Assembly: GCA_021769135.1 (NCBI GenBank)
Contig: JAETTM010000010.1
Location: 1-64,000, forward strand
DNA: 64,000 nucleotides
Direction of reading: 5' to 3'
From: Lachnospiraceae bacterium
GTDB lineage: Bacteria > Bacillota > Clostridia > Lachnospirales > Lachnospiraceae
Each line of letters opens with the position of its first letter. Position 1 is the first letter of the stretch. Below are positions 56,514-64,000 of this stretch, one piece after another. The position numbers and the translations under genes are program-made. Under the pieces are notes generated by a model. The model ran no database searches and was not told the origin of the DNA. It was given only the letters and a program-made list of their open reading frames with translations.

Positions 56514-58145
56514 ATGGGAAAGTTTTTAAACAGTTATGCTCCCTTTGAGGATTACAAAGAAATTGCCAAAACCAGATTTTTTGTGGATAAGACAATGCTG
56601 TTGGATGAAATGATTTCTTCTGTTGCAGTGGATGGGCAGAAGTACATTTGTATTACCAGGCCAAGGCGTTTTGGCAAAAGTGTGATGGCAAATATGGTTG
56701 GAGCCTTTTTTGGAAAGGCGGCTGATGCAAGAGCAATATTTGACCGATTAAAAATAGCGAAGTCGGCTCAATATGGGCAGCATATAAACCGTTATGAAAT
56801 GATTTATATCGATTTTAGCAGAATGCCCCGCAACTGTGAAGAATACACTCAATATATAGACCGTATCCAGGATGGGATTAACCATGATTTGATGGAGGCT
56901 TATTCGGACCTGGAGCTGGATGTCGGCAAGGCAGTTTGGGATAACCTTCAAACAATATTTGAACGGACGAAAGATAAATTTGTTTTTATTATGGATGAAT
57001 GGGATGCTGTTTTCCATAAGGATTTTATTTCCGAAGATGAGAAAAAAAATTATATAGAATTTATCAGGAATCTGTTAAAAGGCCAGGCTTATGTTGAGTT
57101 TGCTTATATTACAGGCATATTGCCGATAGTTAAATATTCCGATGGATCCGAATTAAATATGTTTAAAGAATATAGTATGGCTACAAGGGCAAAATTCGGC
57201 ACATATTTTGGCTTTTTGGATGAAGAAGTGGACAGACTGTTCGAAATATATCGGCAAACGGTTTCAAATCCCTATATTACCCGTGAAGATTTGCGGTTTT
57301 GGTATGATGGATATTATACAAAAGCAGGGGAGAGAATCTACAATCCCCGTTCTATTGTATGTGCGTTATCGGATAATGAATTGACAAATTATTGGACCAG
57401 TTCAGGAACATATGATTCAGTCTTCAGTTATATCAAAGATAATGTGGCAGAGGTTCAGGACGACATTGCCTTGCTGTTTGCCGGTGAAGCCATTGCCATT
57501 GATATGCAGGAACATGCGGCAACTGCGATGCGCCTGGAAACAAAGGATGAGATTTATTCCGCAATGGTAGTGTATGGGCTGCTGACCTATAAGGATGGAT
57601 TTGTTAAGATTCCGAACAAGGAATTGATGGATAGTTTTGCCTCTATGATGAAAAAAGAAAAATCGCTGGGATATATTTACAATTTGGCAAATATTTCGAA
57701 AAAAATGCTGGGGGCAACGCTTTCTGGCGATACTGAAAGGATGGCGGGAATTTTGGAATATGCCCATGATACGGAGTCGCCTATTTTTGCTTATAATAAC
57801 GAAATTGAACTGGCAGCAGTGGTTAACCTGGTTTATCTTGCGGCAAGGGATATATACCGCGTAGAACGGGAGGATAAGGCTGGGAAAGGGTATGTGGATT
57901 TTATTTTCTACCCGCAACATAGAAATAGGGACGCTCTGATTTTGGAATTGAAGGTGGACAGTACACCGGAGGACGCAATTGAACAGATAAAAAATAAAAA
58001 TTATGCGCTGCGCTTTAAAGGGAAACTGGGAGAAAAAGCGGTGCATATGGGAAGGATTCTGGCCGTTGGGATTAGTTATAATCGAAAGACCAAAAAGCAT
58101 TTTTGTAAGGTGGAAGATATTACATTATTGCAAATTTCCAGTTGA
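56514..58145 (+). CDS. AAA-ATPase-like/PD-(D/E)XK nuclease protein, copy 2
   Basis: This encodes 543 residues. The N-terminal half has RFFVDKTMLLDEMISSVAVD, the P-loop variant TRPRRFGKSVMANMV and Walker B FVFIMDEWDAVFH. The Asp-Glu-Trp-Asp replaces the Asp-Glu-Tyr-Asp of the first copy. The C-terminal half ends in a PDDEXK_9-like domain, GKGYVDFIFYP followed by ALILELKVDSTPEDAIEQIK. The two copies share architecture but only scattered identities, so they are old paralogues or independent arrivals. Its own promoter and an isolated position fit a cargo-type gene. Function unestablished. Confidence 0.88.
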   Translation: MGKFLNSYAPFEDYKEIAKTRFFVDKTMLLDEMISSVAVDGQKYICITRPRRFGKSVMANMVGAFFGKAADARAIFDRLKIAKSAQYGQHINRYEMIYIDFSRMPRNCEEYTQYIDRIQDGINHDLMEAYSDLELDVGKAVWDNLQTIFERTKDKFVFIMDEWDAVFHKDFISEDEKKNYIEFIRNLLKGQAYVEFAYITGILPIVKYSDGSELNMFKEYSMATRAKFGTYFGFLDEEVDRLFEIYRQTVSNPYITREDLRFWYDGYYTKAGERIYNPRSIVCALSDNELTNYWTSSGTYDSVFSYIKDNVAEVQDDIALLFAGEAIAIDMQEHAATAMRLETKDEIYSAMVVYGLLTYKDGFVKIPNKELMDSFASMMKKEKSLGYIYNLANISKKMLGATLSGDTERMAGILEYAHDTESPIFAYNNEIELAAVVNLVYLAARDIYRVEREDKAGKGYVDFIFYPQHRNRDALILELKVDSTPEDAIEQIKNKNYALRFKGKLGEKAVHMGRILAVGISYNRKTKKHFCKVEDITLLQISS

Positions 58146-58189
58146 CAAAATGGAACATATTGCATATTCTGGGATGAGAAGATGAAAAA

Positions 58190-58482
58190 GGCGATGACCG
58201 GATAGAGTACGCTATGGGAAGATGACAGAGAGGGAGTGCAGCAGCTGGAAGCAGTCCTGGTTGGAAAATAGCGGAAGTGCATCTGTAAGCTGATGCGGGG
58301 AAGGGGCAGGAAACGGCTCTTGTATCCGCGTACGGGGAAGGCACGTTAAGCCGTGAAATGTACCCGCCTTTTCGGGTACATGGAAAGGGAGAGACGGCAA
58401 TGCCGCCTTTAATGAGAGTGGAACCGCGGATGAACTTCGCCTCTTAATCTTAACGCCGGTTAGGATTGGGGCGGAGTTTTTT
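58190..58482 (+). promoter_or_regulatory. T-box riboswitch, cysteine-specific
   Basis: The leader of cysE-cysS has an AGTA-containing stem I. In its 3' side GGAAGTGCATCTG holds the specifier TGC (58278-58280), a cysteine codon. The T-box sequence GAGAGTGGAACCGCGG lies at 58414-58429; its TGGA suits the ACCU... end of tRNA-Cys, whose discriminator base is U. A terminator follows: AACTTCGCC...GGCGGAGTT with inner TTAATCTTAAC/GGTTAGGATT and TTTTTT to 58482. Uncharged tRNA-Cys should stabilise the antiterminator and switch the operon on. Confidence 0.93.
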
Positions 58483-58522
58483 AGTGCACGGCGAAGTCCG
58501 CTGTATAGAAATGGAGAAAAAT

Positions 58523-59194
58523 ATGGGTATTTTGAACAGGCTGAAAGAGGAAATAGCCGTCATCAGGCAAAGGGATCCGGCGATTCATTCGTCCATGGAG
58601 GTTTTTTTGTATCCCAGCTTTAAGGTGATGCTGCATTACCGGCTGGCCCACAGGCTGTATTTGAAAAAGCATTACTTTCTTGCCCGGTGGGTATCCCAAA
58701 GGGGGGTGCGCAAAACAGGAATCGAGATTCATCCCGGTGCAGTGATAGGGAAGGGCTTTTTTATCGACCACGGGAACGGGGTGATTATCGGGGAAACGGC
58801 TGTAATCGGGGATAACGTGACCCTGTATCAGGGGGTTACCCTGGGGGGAACGGGAAAGGAACATGGAAAGAGGCATCCCACAGTAGGGAATAATGTAATG
58901 ATAAGCGCCGGGGCAAAGGTGTTAGGTTCCTTTAAAATTGGGGATAATTCTAAGATAGGGGCAGGAAGCGTAGTGCTGAATGAGGTTCCGCCCGGCTCTA
59001 CGGTGGTAGGCGTGCCCGGCAGGGTGGTAAAAAGGAAGAAAAGCTGCCTGCCCCAGGAAGAAATGGACCATATCCATTTGCCGGATCCGGTAAAAGAGGA
59101 TATCGCCAATCTGCGGAGGGAGAACAGCGAATTGACCAACCGGCTTCTGGAACTGGAAAGAACGGTGAGGCAGATGAAAAAGGAAATGAGCTAA
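58523..59194 (+). CDS. cysE: Serine O-acetyltransferase
   Basis: This encodes 223 residues. GGAG six bases upstream supports ATG 58523; earlier in-frame starts lie within or next to the T-box terminator. The N-terminal helices (AVIRQRDPAIHSSMEVFLYP) and the left-handed beta-helix of hexapeptide repeats (GVVIGETAVIGDNVTLYQ-like, HPTVGNNVMISAGAKVLGS) include the active-site IDHGNGVIIGETA region. A C-terminal coiled coil replaces the usual short tail. It makes O-acetylserine for cysteine synthesis. It is co-transcribed with cysS under the cysteine T-box. Confidence 0.93.
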   Translation: MGILNRLKEEIAVIRQRDPAIHSSMEVFLYPSFKVMLHYRLAHRLYLKKHYFLARWVSQRGVRKTGIEIHPGAVIGKGFFIDHGNGVIIGETAVIGDNVTLYQGVTLGGTGKEHGKRHPTVGNNVMISAGAKVLGSFKIGDNSKIGAGSVVLNEVPPGSTVVGVPGRVVKRKKSCLPQEEMDHIHLPDPVKEDIANLRRENSELTNRLLELERTVRQMKKEMS

Positions 59195-59243
59195 TATGCC
59201 TGGACAAAGTTGCAGGCGGAGAGAAAGGAATGGTTATCGAAAC

Positions 59244-60653
59244 ATGAAAATTTATAACACACTGTCAAAAAAGAAAGAGGATTTCGTACCTATTGAGGAA
59301 GGGAAGGTGAGAATGTATGTCTGCGGGCCTACAGTCTATAACCTGATTCATATCGGGAATGCCCGCCCGATGATCGTATTCGATACGGTAAGAAGGTATA
59401 TGGAGTATAAAGGGTATGATGTGAATTATGTGTCCAATTTTACCGATGTGGATGATAAAATTATTAAAAAGGCTATGGAAGAAGGGGTGGACGCTTCTGT
59501 AATTTCCAAACGGTATATCGAGGAATGCAAGAAAGATATGGCCGCAATGAACGTAAAGCCTGCCACTACCCATCCTCTGGCAACCAATGAAATCGGCGGG
59601 ATGCTGGATATGATTGAAACGCTGATGGAAAAGGGATATGCCTACAAGGCTGAAGATGGAACCGTTTATTTTAGGACGCGAAATTTTAAGGAGTACGGAA
59701 AGCTTTCCCATAAAAACCTGGACGATTTGCAGGGGGGGAACCGTTCCCTGCTCGTATCAGGGGCGGAGCAGAAGGAGGACGCTTTGGATTTTGTGCTCTG
59801 GAAACCGAAAAAGGAGGGGGAGCCTTATTGGGAATCCCCCTGGTGTGACGGGCGGCCCGGATGGCATATCGAATGCTCGGTGATGAGCAAGAAATATCTG
59901 GGGGATGAAATAGATATCCATGCCGGCGGGGAAGATTTGGTATTCCCCCATCATGAAAACGAAATTGCCCAGTCGGAGGCGGCCAACGGAAAGATTTTTT
60001 CCAAGTATTGGATGCACAATGCATTTTTGAATATCGATAATAGGAAGATGTCCAAATCCGCAGGGAATTTCTTTACGGTCAGGGATATCAGCGAGAAGTA
60101 TGATTTGCAGATACTGCGGTTCTTTATGCTTTCCGCCCATTACAGAAGCCCGTTAAACTTCAGCGCGGAGCTGATGGAAGCGGCGAAGAACGGCTATGAG
60201 AGGATTGTAACCAGCGTGGGCAATTTAAATTATCTGCTGGAAAATGCGCCGTCCGGGGAATTAAAGGATGGGGAACGGGAACTATTAGAGGAAGCGGGGG
60301 CTTTTACGGACAGGTTCGACGAAGCTATGGACGATGACTTTAATACGGCGGATGCGATTGCGGCTATCTTTGAATTGGTGAAATTTGCCAATACCCATGC
60401 AGGGCAGGAAAGCAGCAAGGCGTTTTTGCAGGCTTTGAAGGAAGAAATCAAGGAACTGTCGGACATTTGCGGGCTGATTGTGGAGAAAAAAGAAGAACTG
60501 CTGGACGCTGACATTGAGGCTCTGATTGAAGAGCGCCAGGCGGCCCGTAAGGAAAAGAACTTTGCAAGGGCGGACGAAATCCGTAAGGAACTGCTGGACA
60601 AAGGGATTATATTGGAAGATACCCGTGAAGGTGTGAAATGGAAAAGAGCGTAA
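59244..60653 (+). CDS. cysS: Cysteinyl-tRNA synthetase
   Basis: This encodes 469 residues from ATG 59244; the longer frame from 59196 has no support. The class I signature is HIGNARPM, and KMSKSAGN carries the second catalytic motif. The zinc cysteines and His are in [20 protein letters not shown] and [10 protein letters not shown]. The C-terminal DALR-type helical region ends [14 protein letters not shown]. It charges tRNA-Cys, the effector of the T-box upstream. It overlaps mrnC by 16 bases. Confidence 0.97.
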   Translation: MKIYNTLSKKKEDFVPIEEGKVRMYVCGPTVYNLIHIGNARPMIVFDTVRRYMEYKGYDVNYVSNFTDVDDKIIKKAMEEGVDASVISKRYIEECKKDMAAMNVKPATTHPLATNEIGGMLDMIETLMEKGYAYKAEDGTVYFRTRNFKEYGKLSHKNLDDLQGGNRSLLVSGAEQKEDALDFVLWKPKKEGEPYWESPWCDGRPGWHIECSVMSKKYLGDEIDIHAGGEDLVFPHHENEIAQSEAANGKIFSKYWMHNAFLNIDNRKMSKSAGNFFTVRDISEKYDLQILRFFMLSAHYRSPLNFSAELMEAAKNGYERIVTSVGNLNYLLENAPSGELKDGERELLEEAGAFTDRFDEAMDDDFNTADAIAAIFELVKFANTHAGQESSKAFLQALKEEIKELSDICGLIVEKKEELLDADIEALIEERQAARKEKNFARADEIRKELLDKGIILEDTREGVKWKRA

Positions 60654-61078
60654 ATTTGTTAAGGCAGATAGAAGAAGCTTTTGCGTGTAAAGAGGAGGAT
60701 ATACGCACATATTCGCCTCTTACACTGGCTTATATCGGGGACTGCATATATGATGTGATTATCCGTACCGTGGTGGTGGAACGGGGAAACCGGAGCGTGA
60801 ACCAATTACATAAAACTGTAGTCCGGTATGTGAATGCAGGTACTCAAGCCAGGATGATAGAAGCTTTGCAGGAATATTTGACGGAAGAAGAGCAGGGCAT
60901 TTACAGGAGGGGGAGGAATGCAAAGTCTTCTTCCACAGCCAAGAATGCCTCCGTCACCGATTACCGGAAAGCGACAGGGATGGAGGCGCTGCTGGGTTAC
61001 CTTTATCTGAAGGATGAGATGGGAAGGGCAATCGAGCTGGTGAAGCGTGGTATTGGATGCTTAGGAATGGAAATCTGA
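60638..61078 (+). CDS. mrnC: Mini-ribonuclease III
   Basis: This encodes 146 residues. The RNase III catalytic domain without a double-stranded RNA-binding domain is clear: YSPLTLAYIGDCIYDVIIRT with the catalytic Asp, the VNQLHKTVVRYVNAGTQARM block, and RRGRNAKSSSTAKNASVTDY before a second acidic site in GMEALLGYLYLKDE. It matures the 23S rRNA ends. It overlaps cysS, as in Bacillus and most Clostridia. Confidence 0.95.
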   Translation: MEKSVNLLRQIEEAFACKEEDIRTYSPLTLAYIGDCIYDVIIRTVVVERGNRSVNQLHKTVVRYVNAGTQARMIEALQEYLTEEEQGIYRRGRNAKSSSTAKNASVTDYRKATGMEALLGYLYLKDEMGRAIELVKRGIGCLGMEI

Positions 61079-61198
61079 AAATTAAAACTTTCAAATATGA
61101 ATTTTTGATTAAGATTGAATTAATATTTGGCAAAAGTGTGGAAGTTTGCCGGGATAGAGTTATATAATGAAGAAGACGGAAAGGAATGGGGAAAGGGA

Positions 61199-61939
61199 AT
61201 GAGGTACGAAGAATTTACAATAGAGGGAAGAAATGCGGTGCTGGAAGCGTTCCGCTCAGGAAAGACGATAGACAAGCTGTTTATTTTGGACGGCTGTAAG
61301 GATGGCCCTGTGGAGACGATAAAAAGGGAGGCGAAAAAGCATGATTGCATCCTCCGTTTTGTAACGAAAGAGCGCTTAAACCAAATGTCGGAGACGGGAA
61401 AGCATCAGGGGGTAATCGCCTATGCGGCAGCTTATGAGTATGCCCAGGTGGAGGATATCCTTAATTTGGCGAAGCAGAAAGGGGAGCCGCCGTTTATCCT
61501 GCTGTTGGATAATATTGAGGATCCCCATAACCTAGGGGCGATTATACGTACGGCGAATCTGGCAGGGGCCCATGGGGTGATTATCCCTAAGAACCGCGCG
61601 GCAGGGCTTACGGCAGCGGTGGTCAGGGCATCGGCCGGAGCGCTGAATTATACGCCGGTGGCGAAGGTAACCAATCTGGCGAAAACGATGGAAGATTTGA
61701 AGAAACAAGGCCTGTGGTTTGTCTGCGGGGATATGGACGGCACACCGATGTATAAGCTGGATTTAAGAGGCCCTATCGGCCTGGTTATCGGCAGCGAAGG
61801 GGAAGGGGTAGGCCGGGTGGTGAAAAAGACCTGCGATTTCGTGGCCTCCATTCCTATGAAGGGGAATATTGATTCCTTGAATGCGTCGGTGGCAGCAGGA
61901 GTACTGGCTTATGAAATCGTAAGGCAAAGGATGCAGTAG
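61199..61939 (+). CDS. rlmB: 23S rRNA (guanosine-2'-O)-methyltransferase, TrmH/SpoU family
   Basis: This encodes 246 residues from ATG 61199; the 24 upstream codons from 61127 are not conserved-looking. An N-terminal substrate-binding domain (EEFTIEGRNAVLEAFRSGKT) is followed by the SPOUT domain: LLDNIEDPHNLGAIIRTANL, VIIPKNRAAGLTAAVVRASA, IGLVIGSEGEGV and IPMKGNIDSLNASVAAGVLA, the three knot motifs. It methylates a conserved guanosine of the ribosomal peptidyl-transferase region. Its place after cysS-mrnC is the usual Firmicutes order. Confidence 0.95.
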   Translation: MRYEEFTIEGRNAVLEAFRSGKTIDKLFILDGCKDGPVETIKREAKKHDCILRFVTKERLNQMSETGKHQGVIAYAAAYEYAQVEDILNLAKQKGEPPFILLLDNIEDPHNLGAIIRTANLAGAHGVIIPKNRAAGLTAAVVRASAGALNYTPVAKVTNLAKTMEDLKKQGLWFVCGDMDGTPMYKLDLRGPIGLVIGSEGEGVGRVVKKTCDFVASIPMKGNIDSLNASVAAGVLAYEIVRQRMQ

Positions 61940-62000
61940 GGAAAGCATCCGGTATAGGGGAGAGTCGATTTCCGCGAGGCAACGAGCCAAGAAGGAGAGT

Positions 62001-64000
62001 ATGGTTATTGATATGAGAAAAAGAAGGAGAAAAGGATATTCGGCACATAAAATAATGCTGGTAGGGATAGGCGTATTGTCCATCGTTTTGATGGCGGTAT
62101 TAATAACGAAGGTTTATCAAATCCATCAGGAAAAGCTTCAGATGGAGGAGTGGCAGATACGGCATGACGAAGTGCAGGCGGAGCTGGATGATGCGGCAAT
62201 GAAGATAAAGGAATTGTCGGAGGACAGCGTTGCGCTGCAGACATTTCTGGAGGAAGAACTGAACCGGAAGCAGGAAGGGGAAGAGACTTCCGTGGACTGG
62301 GAGAATTTGCCTCAGAGCGGGGATGCCATTCTGGTGGCGGAACCTGAGCCGGTACAGCCCCAGCCCCCGGCGGAACCTGACAATGGCGTTGCCGACAACA
62401 GCGAAGCAGTGATGGCATTTGCAGAAACGGTATCCAATAATGCCATTGTGATATCTGAAGAGGACGAAACAGTATCCAACAACAGCCTCCCTGTGCCGGA
62501 GGAAGACGAGACAGTGTCCAACAACAGCCTCCCTGTGCCGGAGGAAGACGAGACAGTGTCCAACAACAGCCTCCCTGTGCCGGAGGAAGAGGAGACAGTG
62601 TCCAACAACAGCCTCCCGGTACAGGAGGAAGAGGATGAGACGGTGTCCAACAATAGCCTCCCGGTACCGGAGGAAGACGAGACGGTATCCAACAACAGCC
62701 TCCCTGTGCCAGAGGAAGACGAGACAGTGTCCAACAACAGCCTTCCGATGCCGGAGGACGAAACGGTATCCCAGAATAATACTGTGGAAGAGCCGGACGT
62801 ATCCATATCTGGCAATGCGGTAGTGGACGGACAGGTGATATCTTTTGAATATGACGAAGCGGACTTAACCTTGGAGGCACGGAGGAATATACGTTCATCC
62901 CATGAAGAGACGGAACAGGTAAACGCAAAAGACAAAGAGATTATCAGCAACAGGAGCATTAATTTTTCCGACATGAAAATCGCCTGCCTGGGAGACAGCA
63001 TAACTTCGGGGAGCAATATGGATAATCTGGATAATTATCAGCAATATTCCTACCCTTCTGTCCTGAAGAATATTCTGAATGCAAAAGAGGTTTATAATCT
63101 TGGAATCGGCGGTTCTTCCTATGGGAGATATTGGGATAAAGCGTTCGTGGACAGGTATAAGGAAATCCCCCAGGATGCGAATATCATATTGGTGATGGGC
63201 GGCACTAATGACGGGTTCGCCGCATCCCAGAAGGAGATGGGAAGCCTGTCGGAGAAGAAGCCCAGGACGTTTTATGGCGATGTTGATGAACTGATGCGGG
63301 GGCTGAAGGAAAATTATCCGTCGGCGAAGATTATTTTTGCAACCCCCCTGCCCAATGTGCTCCATGACTATTTGAGGAACCAGAGGGATTATCTGCTGCC
63401 TCAGAGCGCGTTCGCCCAGGCGATTAAGGAGCTGGCGGCGCAGTATGATATCGATGTGATAGATTTGTATAATTCGAATATATTGGATACCCATGATGCA
63501 CAGATTATATCCAGCTATATGCCGGACGGCGTGCATGGCAATCCGGCGGGGTATCAGGTACTGGCCGAACATATGGCCAGCCAGATTATCCGGATTATGG
63601 AAAAAGACAGGATGGCCGAGGCTACGGTCAGCGGGAATACCGCAGCCGGTGACGCGGCGGCAGGAACCGGCGGAAACGGGATGCCGGGAACGGTGAGCCA
63701 AAATACATCGGGTATAGCAAATCCTCCCGGTTTAAAGGATGGAAAATGGATAGATGAGGACATGACCCAGGAAGAAAAAACAAAGCAATTAAGAAGGGCC
63801 GAGGAATTGAGCCAGAAAGCGGCGCAGGGCGCCATGGTAGTAGAACCGGCAGCGCAGGAACAGGGCGCTGGAAATGACAGCAATGGGGAAGCCTCTCAAG
63901 GGGCTGCCACGGCTGGAAGCGGGCCTGCAGAAAGTATGCCTGTGGAGGAAGAGCCGGTGAATAACTATCAGTATGGCGGGGAGGCTATTGTGATACAGTA
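62001..64000 (+). CDS. Membrane-anchored SGNH/GDSL hydrolase with tandem-repeat linker (partial)
   Basis: This encodes at least 666 residues and is open to the right edge. AAGGAG stands just before ATG 62001. A basic N terminus and one membrane helix (LVGIGVLSIVLMAVLI) are followed by a short coiled coil. An acidic linker comes next, with seven ETVSNNSLPVPEED-type repeats of 14 residues (about 144-255). The SGNH hydrolase domain (about 320-540) has block I KIACLGDSITSGSN, GIGGSSYG, VMGGTNDG and the catalytic DGVHGNPAGY. The C terminus is another low-complexity Gly/Ala/Glu tail. It acts outside the cell on the wall or a glycan, perhaps as a deacylase. The end of the gene is not visible. Confidence 0.88.
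   Translation, partial: MVIDMRKRRRKGYSAHKIMLVGIGVLSIVLMAVLITKVYQIHQEKLQMEEWQIRHDEVQAELDDAAMKIKELSEDSVALQTFLEEELNRKQEGEETSVDWENLPQSGDAILVAEPEPVQPQPPAEPDNGVADNSEAVMAFAETVSNNAIVISEEDETVSNNSLPVPEEDETVSNNSLPVPEEDETVSNNSLPVPEEEETVSNNSLPVQEEEDETVSNNSLPVPEEDETVSNNSLPVPEEDETVSNNSLPMPEDETVSQNNTVEEPDVSISGNAVVDGQVISFEYDEADLTLEARRNIRSSHEETEQVNAKDKEIISNRSINFSDMKIACLGDSITSGSNMDNLDNYQQYSYPSVLKNILNAKEVYNLGIGGSSYGRYWDKAFVDRYKEIPQDANIILVMGGTNDGFAASQKEMGSLSEKKPRTFYGDVDELMRGLKENYPSAKIIFATPLPNVLHDYLRNQRDYLLPQSAFAQAIKELAAQYDIDVIDLYNSNILDTHDAQIISSYMPDGVHGNPAGYQVLAEHMASQIIRIMEKDRMAEATVSGNTAAGDAAAGTGGNGMPGTVSQNTSGIANPPGLKDGKWIDEDMTQEEKTKQLRRAEELSQKAAQGAMVVEPAAQEQGAGNDSNGEASQGAATAGSGPAESMPVEEEPVNNYQYGGEAIVIQ
62430..62780 (+). 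repeat. 42-bp coding tandem repeats in the SGNH hydrolase gene
   Basis: Seven units of about 42 bases encode ETVSNNSLP plus five to seven acidic/proline residues, with a degenerate unit on each side. Units 1-3 are almost identical at the base level; one unit carries an extra codon. The number of units is likely to vary between strains. Confidence 0.9.

Noticed and set aside
62430-62780. Possible CRISPR-like array
   Set aside because: The 42-bp units are contiguous with no unique spacers and stay in frame within a protein, so they are coding tandem repeats.
62005-63016. Two long minus-strand frames with repeated LLDTVSSSSGTGR and Pro/Leu-rich units
   Set aside because: They are antisense images of the 42-bp coding repeats of the SGNH hydrolase; the plus-strand frame has all SGNH motifs, a start and a ribosome binding site.
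1-64000. tRNA or rRNA genes
   Set aside because: I saw no cloverleaf with a CCA-type acceptor end and no rRNA-like stretch by eye; a covariance scan could still find a diverged one.

Overview
The window looks like a chromosomal segment of a spore-forming, anaerobic Clostridia member, most probably a Lachnospiraceae. The evidence is gpr and spoIIP next to rpsT, lepA and hemW, the cysE-cysS-mrnC-rlmB order behind a T-box, M56/BlaI and ROK regulators, strong AGGAGG ribosome binding sites, and TTGACA/TATAAT promoters with 17-nt spacing. I saw no rRNA, tRNA or CRISPR array.

Region 1 (about 1-8550) is mobile DNA. It holds a secreted protein, a non-catalytic resolvase-like protein translationally coupled to a PemK/MazF toxin, a DUF6870-like protein, three large serine recombinases in tandem and a small accessory protein. 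Its right edge abuts the 3' half of a flavodoxin gene, so the element probably sits inside a former redox locus (flavodoxin, carboxymuconolactone decarboxylase-cupin, DUF4405). Region 2 (8.5-13.9 kb) is a scar zone. It contains truncated flavodoxin, DUF4405 and histidine-kinase remnants, plus an AT-rich insertion encoding an XRE regulator fused to an ABC ATPase and a reduced BceB-like permease.

Region 3 (13.9-29.3 kb) is carbohydrate metabolism. A ROK repressor faces a threitol/erythritol-type dehydrogenase, an allulose 3-epimerase, a DUF1349 protein, a GH38 mannosidase and an LrgA/LrgB pair. A second ROK regulator heads a PfkB kinase and a GH4 glycosidase, divergent from a NagB/AgaI-type deaminase. 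In both divergent intergenic regions consensus promoters overlap shared AT-rich inverted repeats. Region 4 (29.5-46.1 kb) is mixed: corrinoid adenosyltransferase with two neighbours, a hybrid sensor kinase next to an orphan solute-binding lipoprotein, a TauE/SafE carrier, an AAA-ATPase/PD-(D/E)XK protein, acylphosphatase, glycosyltransferases, a zinc-ribbon/TPM pair and a cation:proton antiporter.

Region 5 (46.2-64 kb) is the conserved core: rpsT, gpr, spoIIP, lepA and hemW. It is then interrupted by an unrecognised HTH regulator/membrane protein pair, a BlaI gene with a broken BlaR1-type partner and a second AAA-ATPase protein. A cysteine T-box follows with cysE-cysS-mrnC, rlmB, and an SGNH hydrolase with a 14-residue tandem repeat that runs off the window.

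The most interesting signal is non-coding. The 5' leaders of the nagB-like gene and the cation:proton antiporter, about 21 kb apart and functionally unrelated, share a hairpin with a nearly identical 13-nt loop. The stem shows compensatory changes, and the loop can pair with a segment 2-3 nt upstream of the Shine-Dalgarno sequence. This looks like a small pseudoknot-type riboregulator. Other notable features are a dispersed intergenic palindromic repeat family, the XRE-ABC fusion and the regulator/membrane-protein pair at 52.4-54.7 kb.
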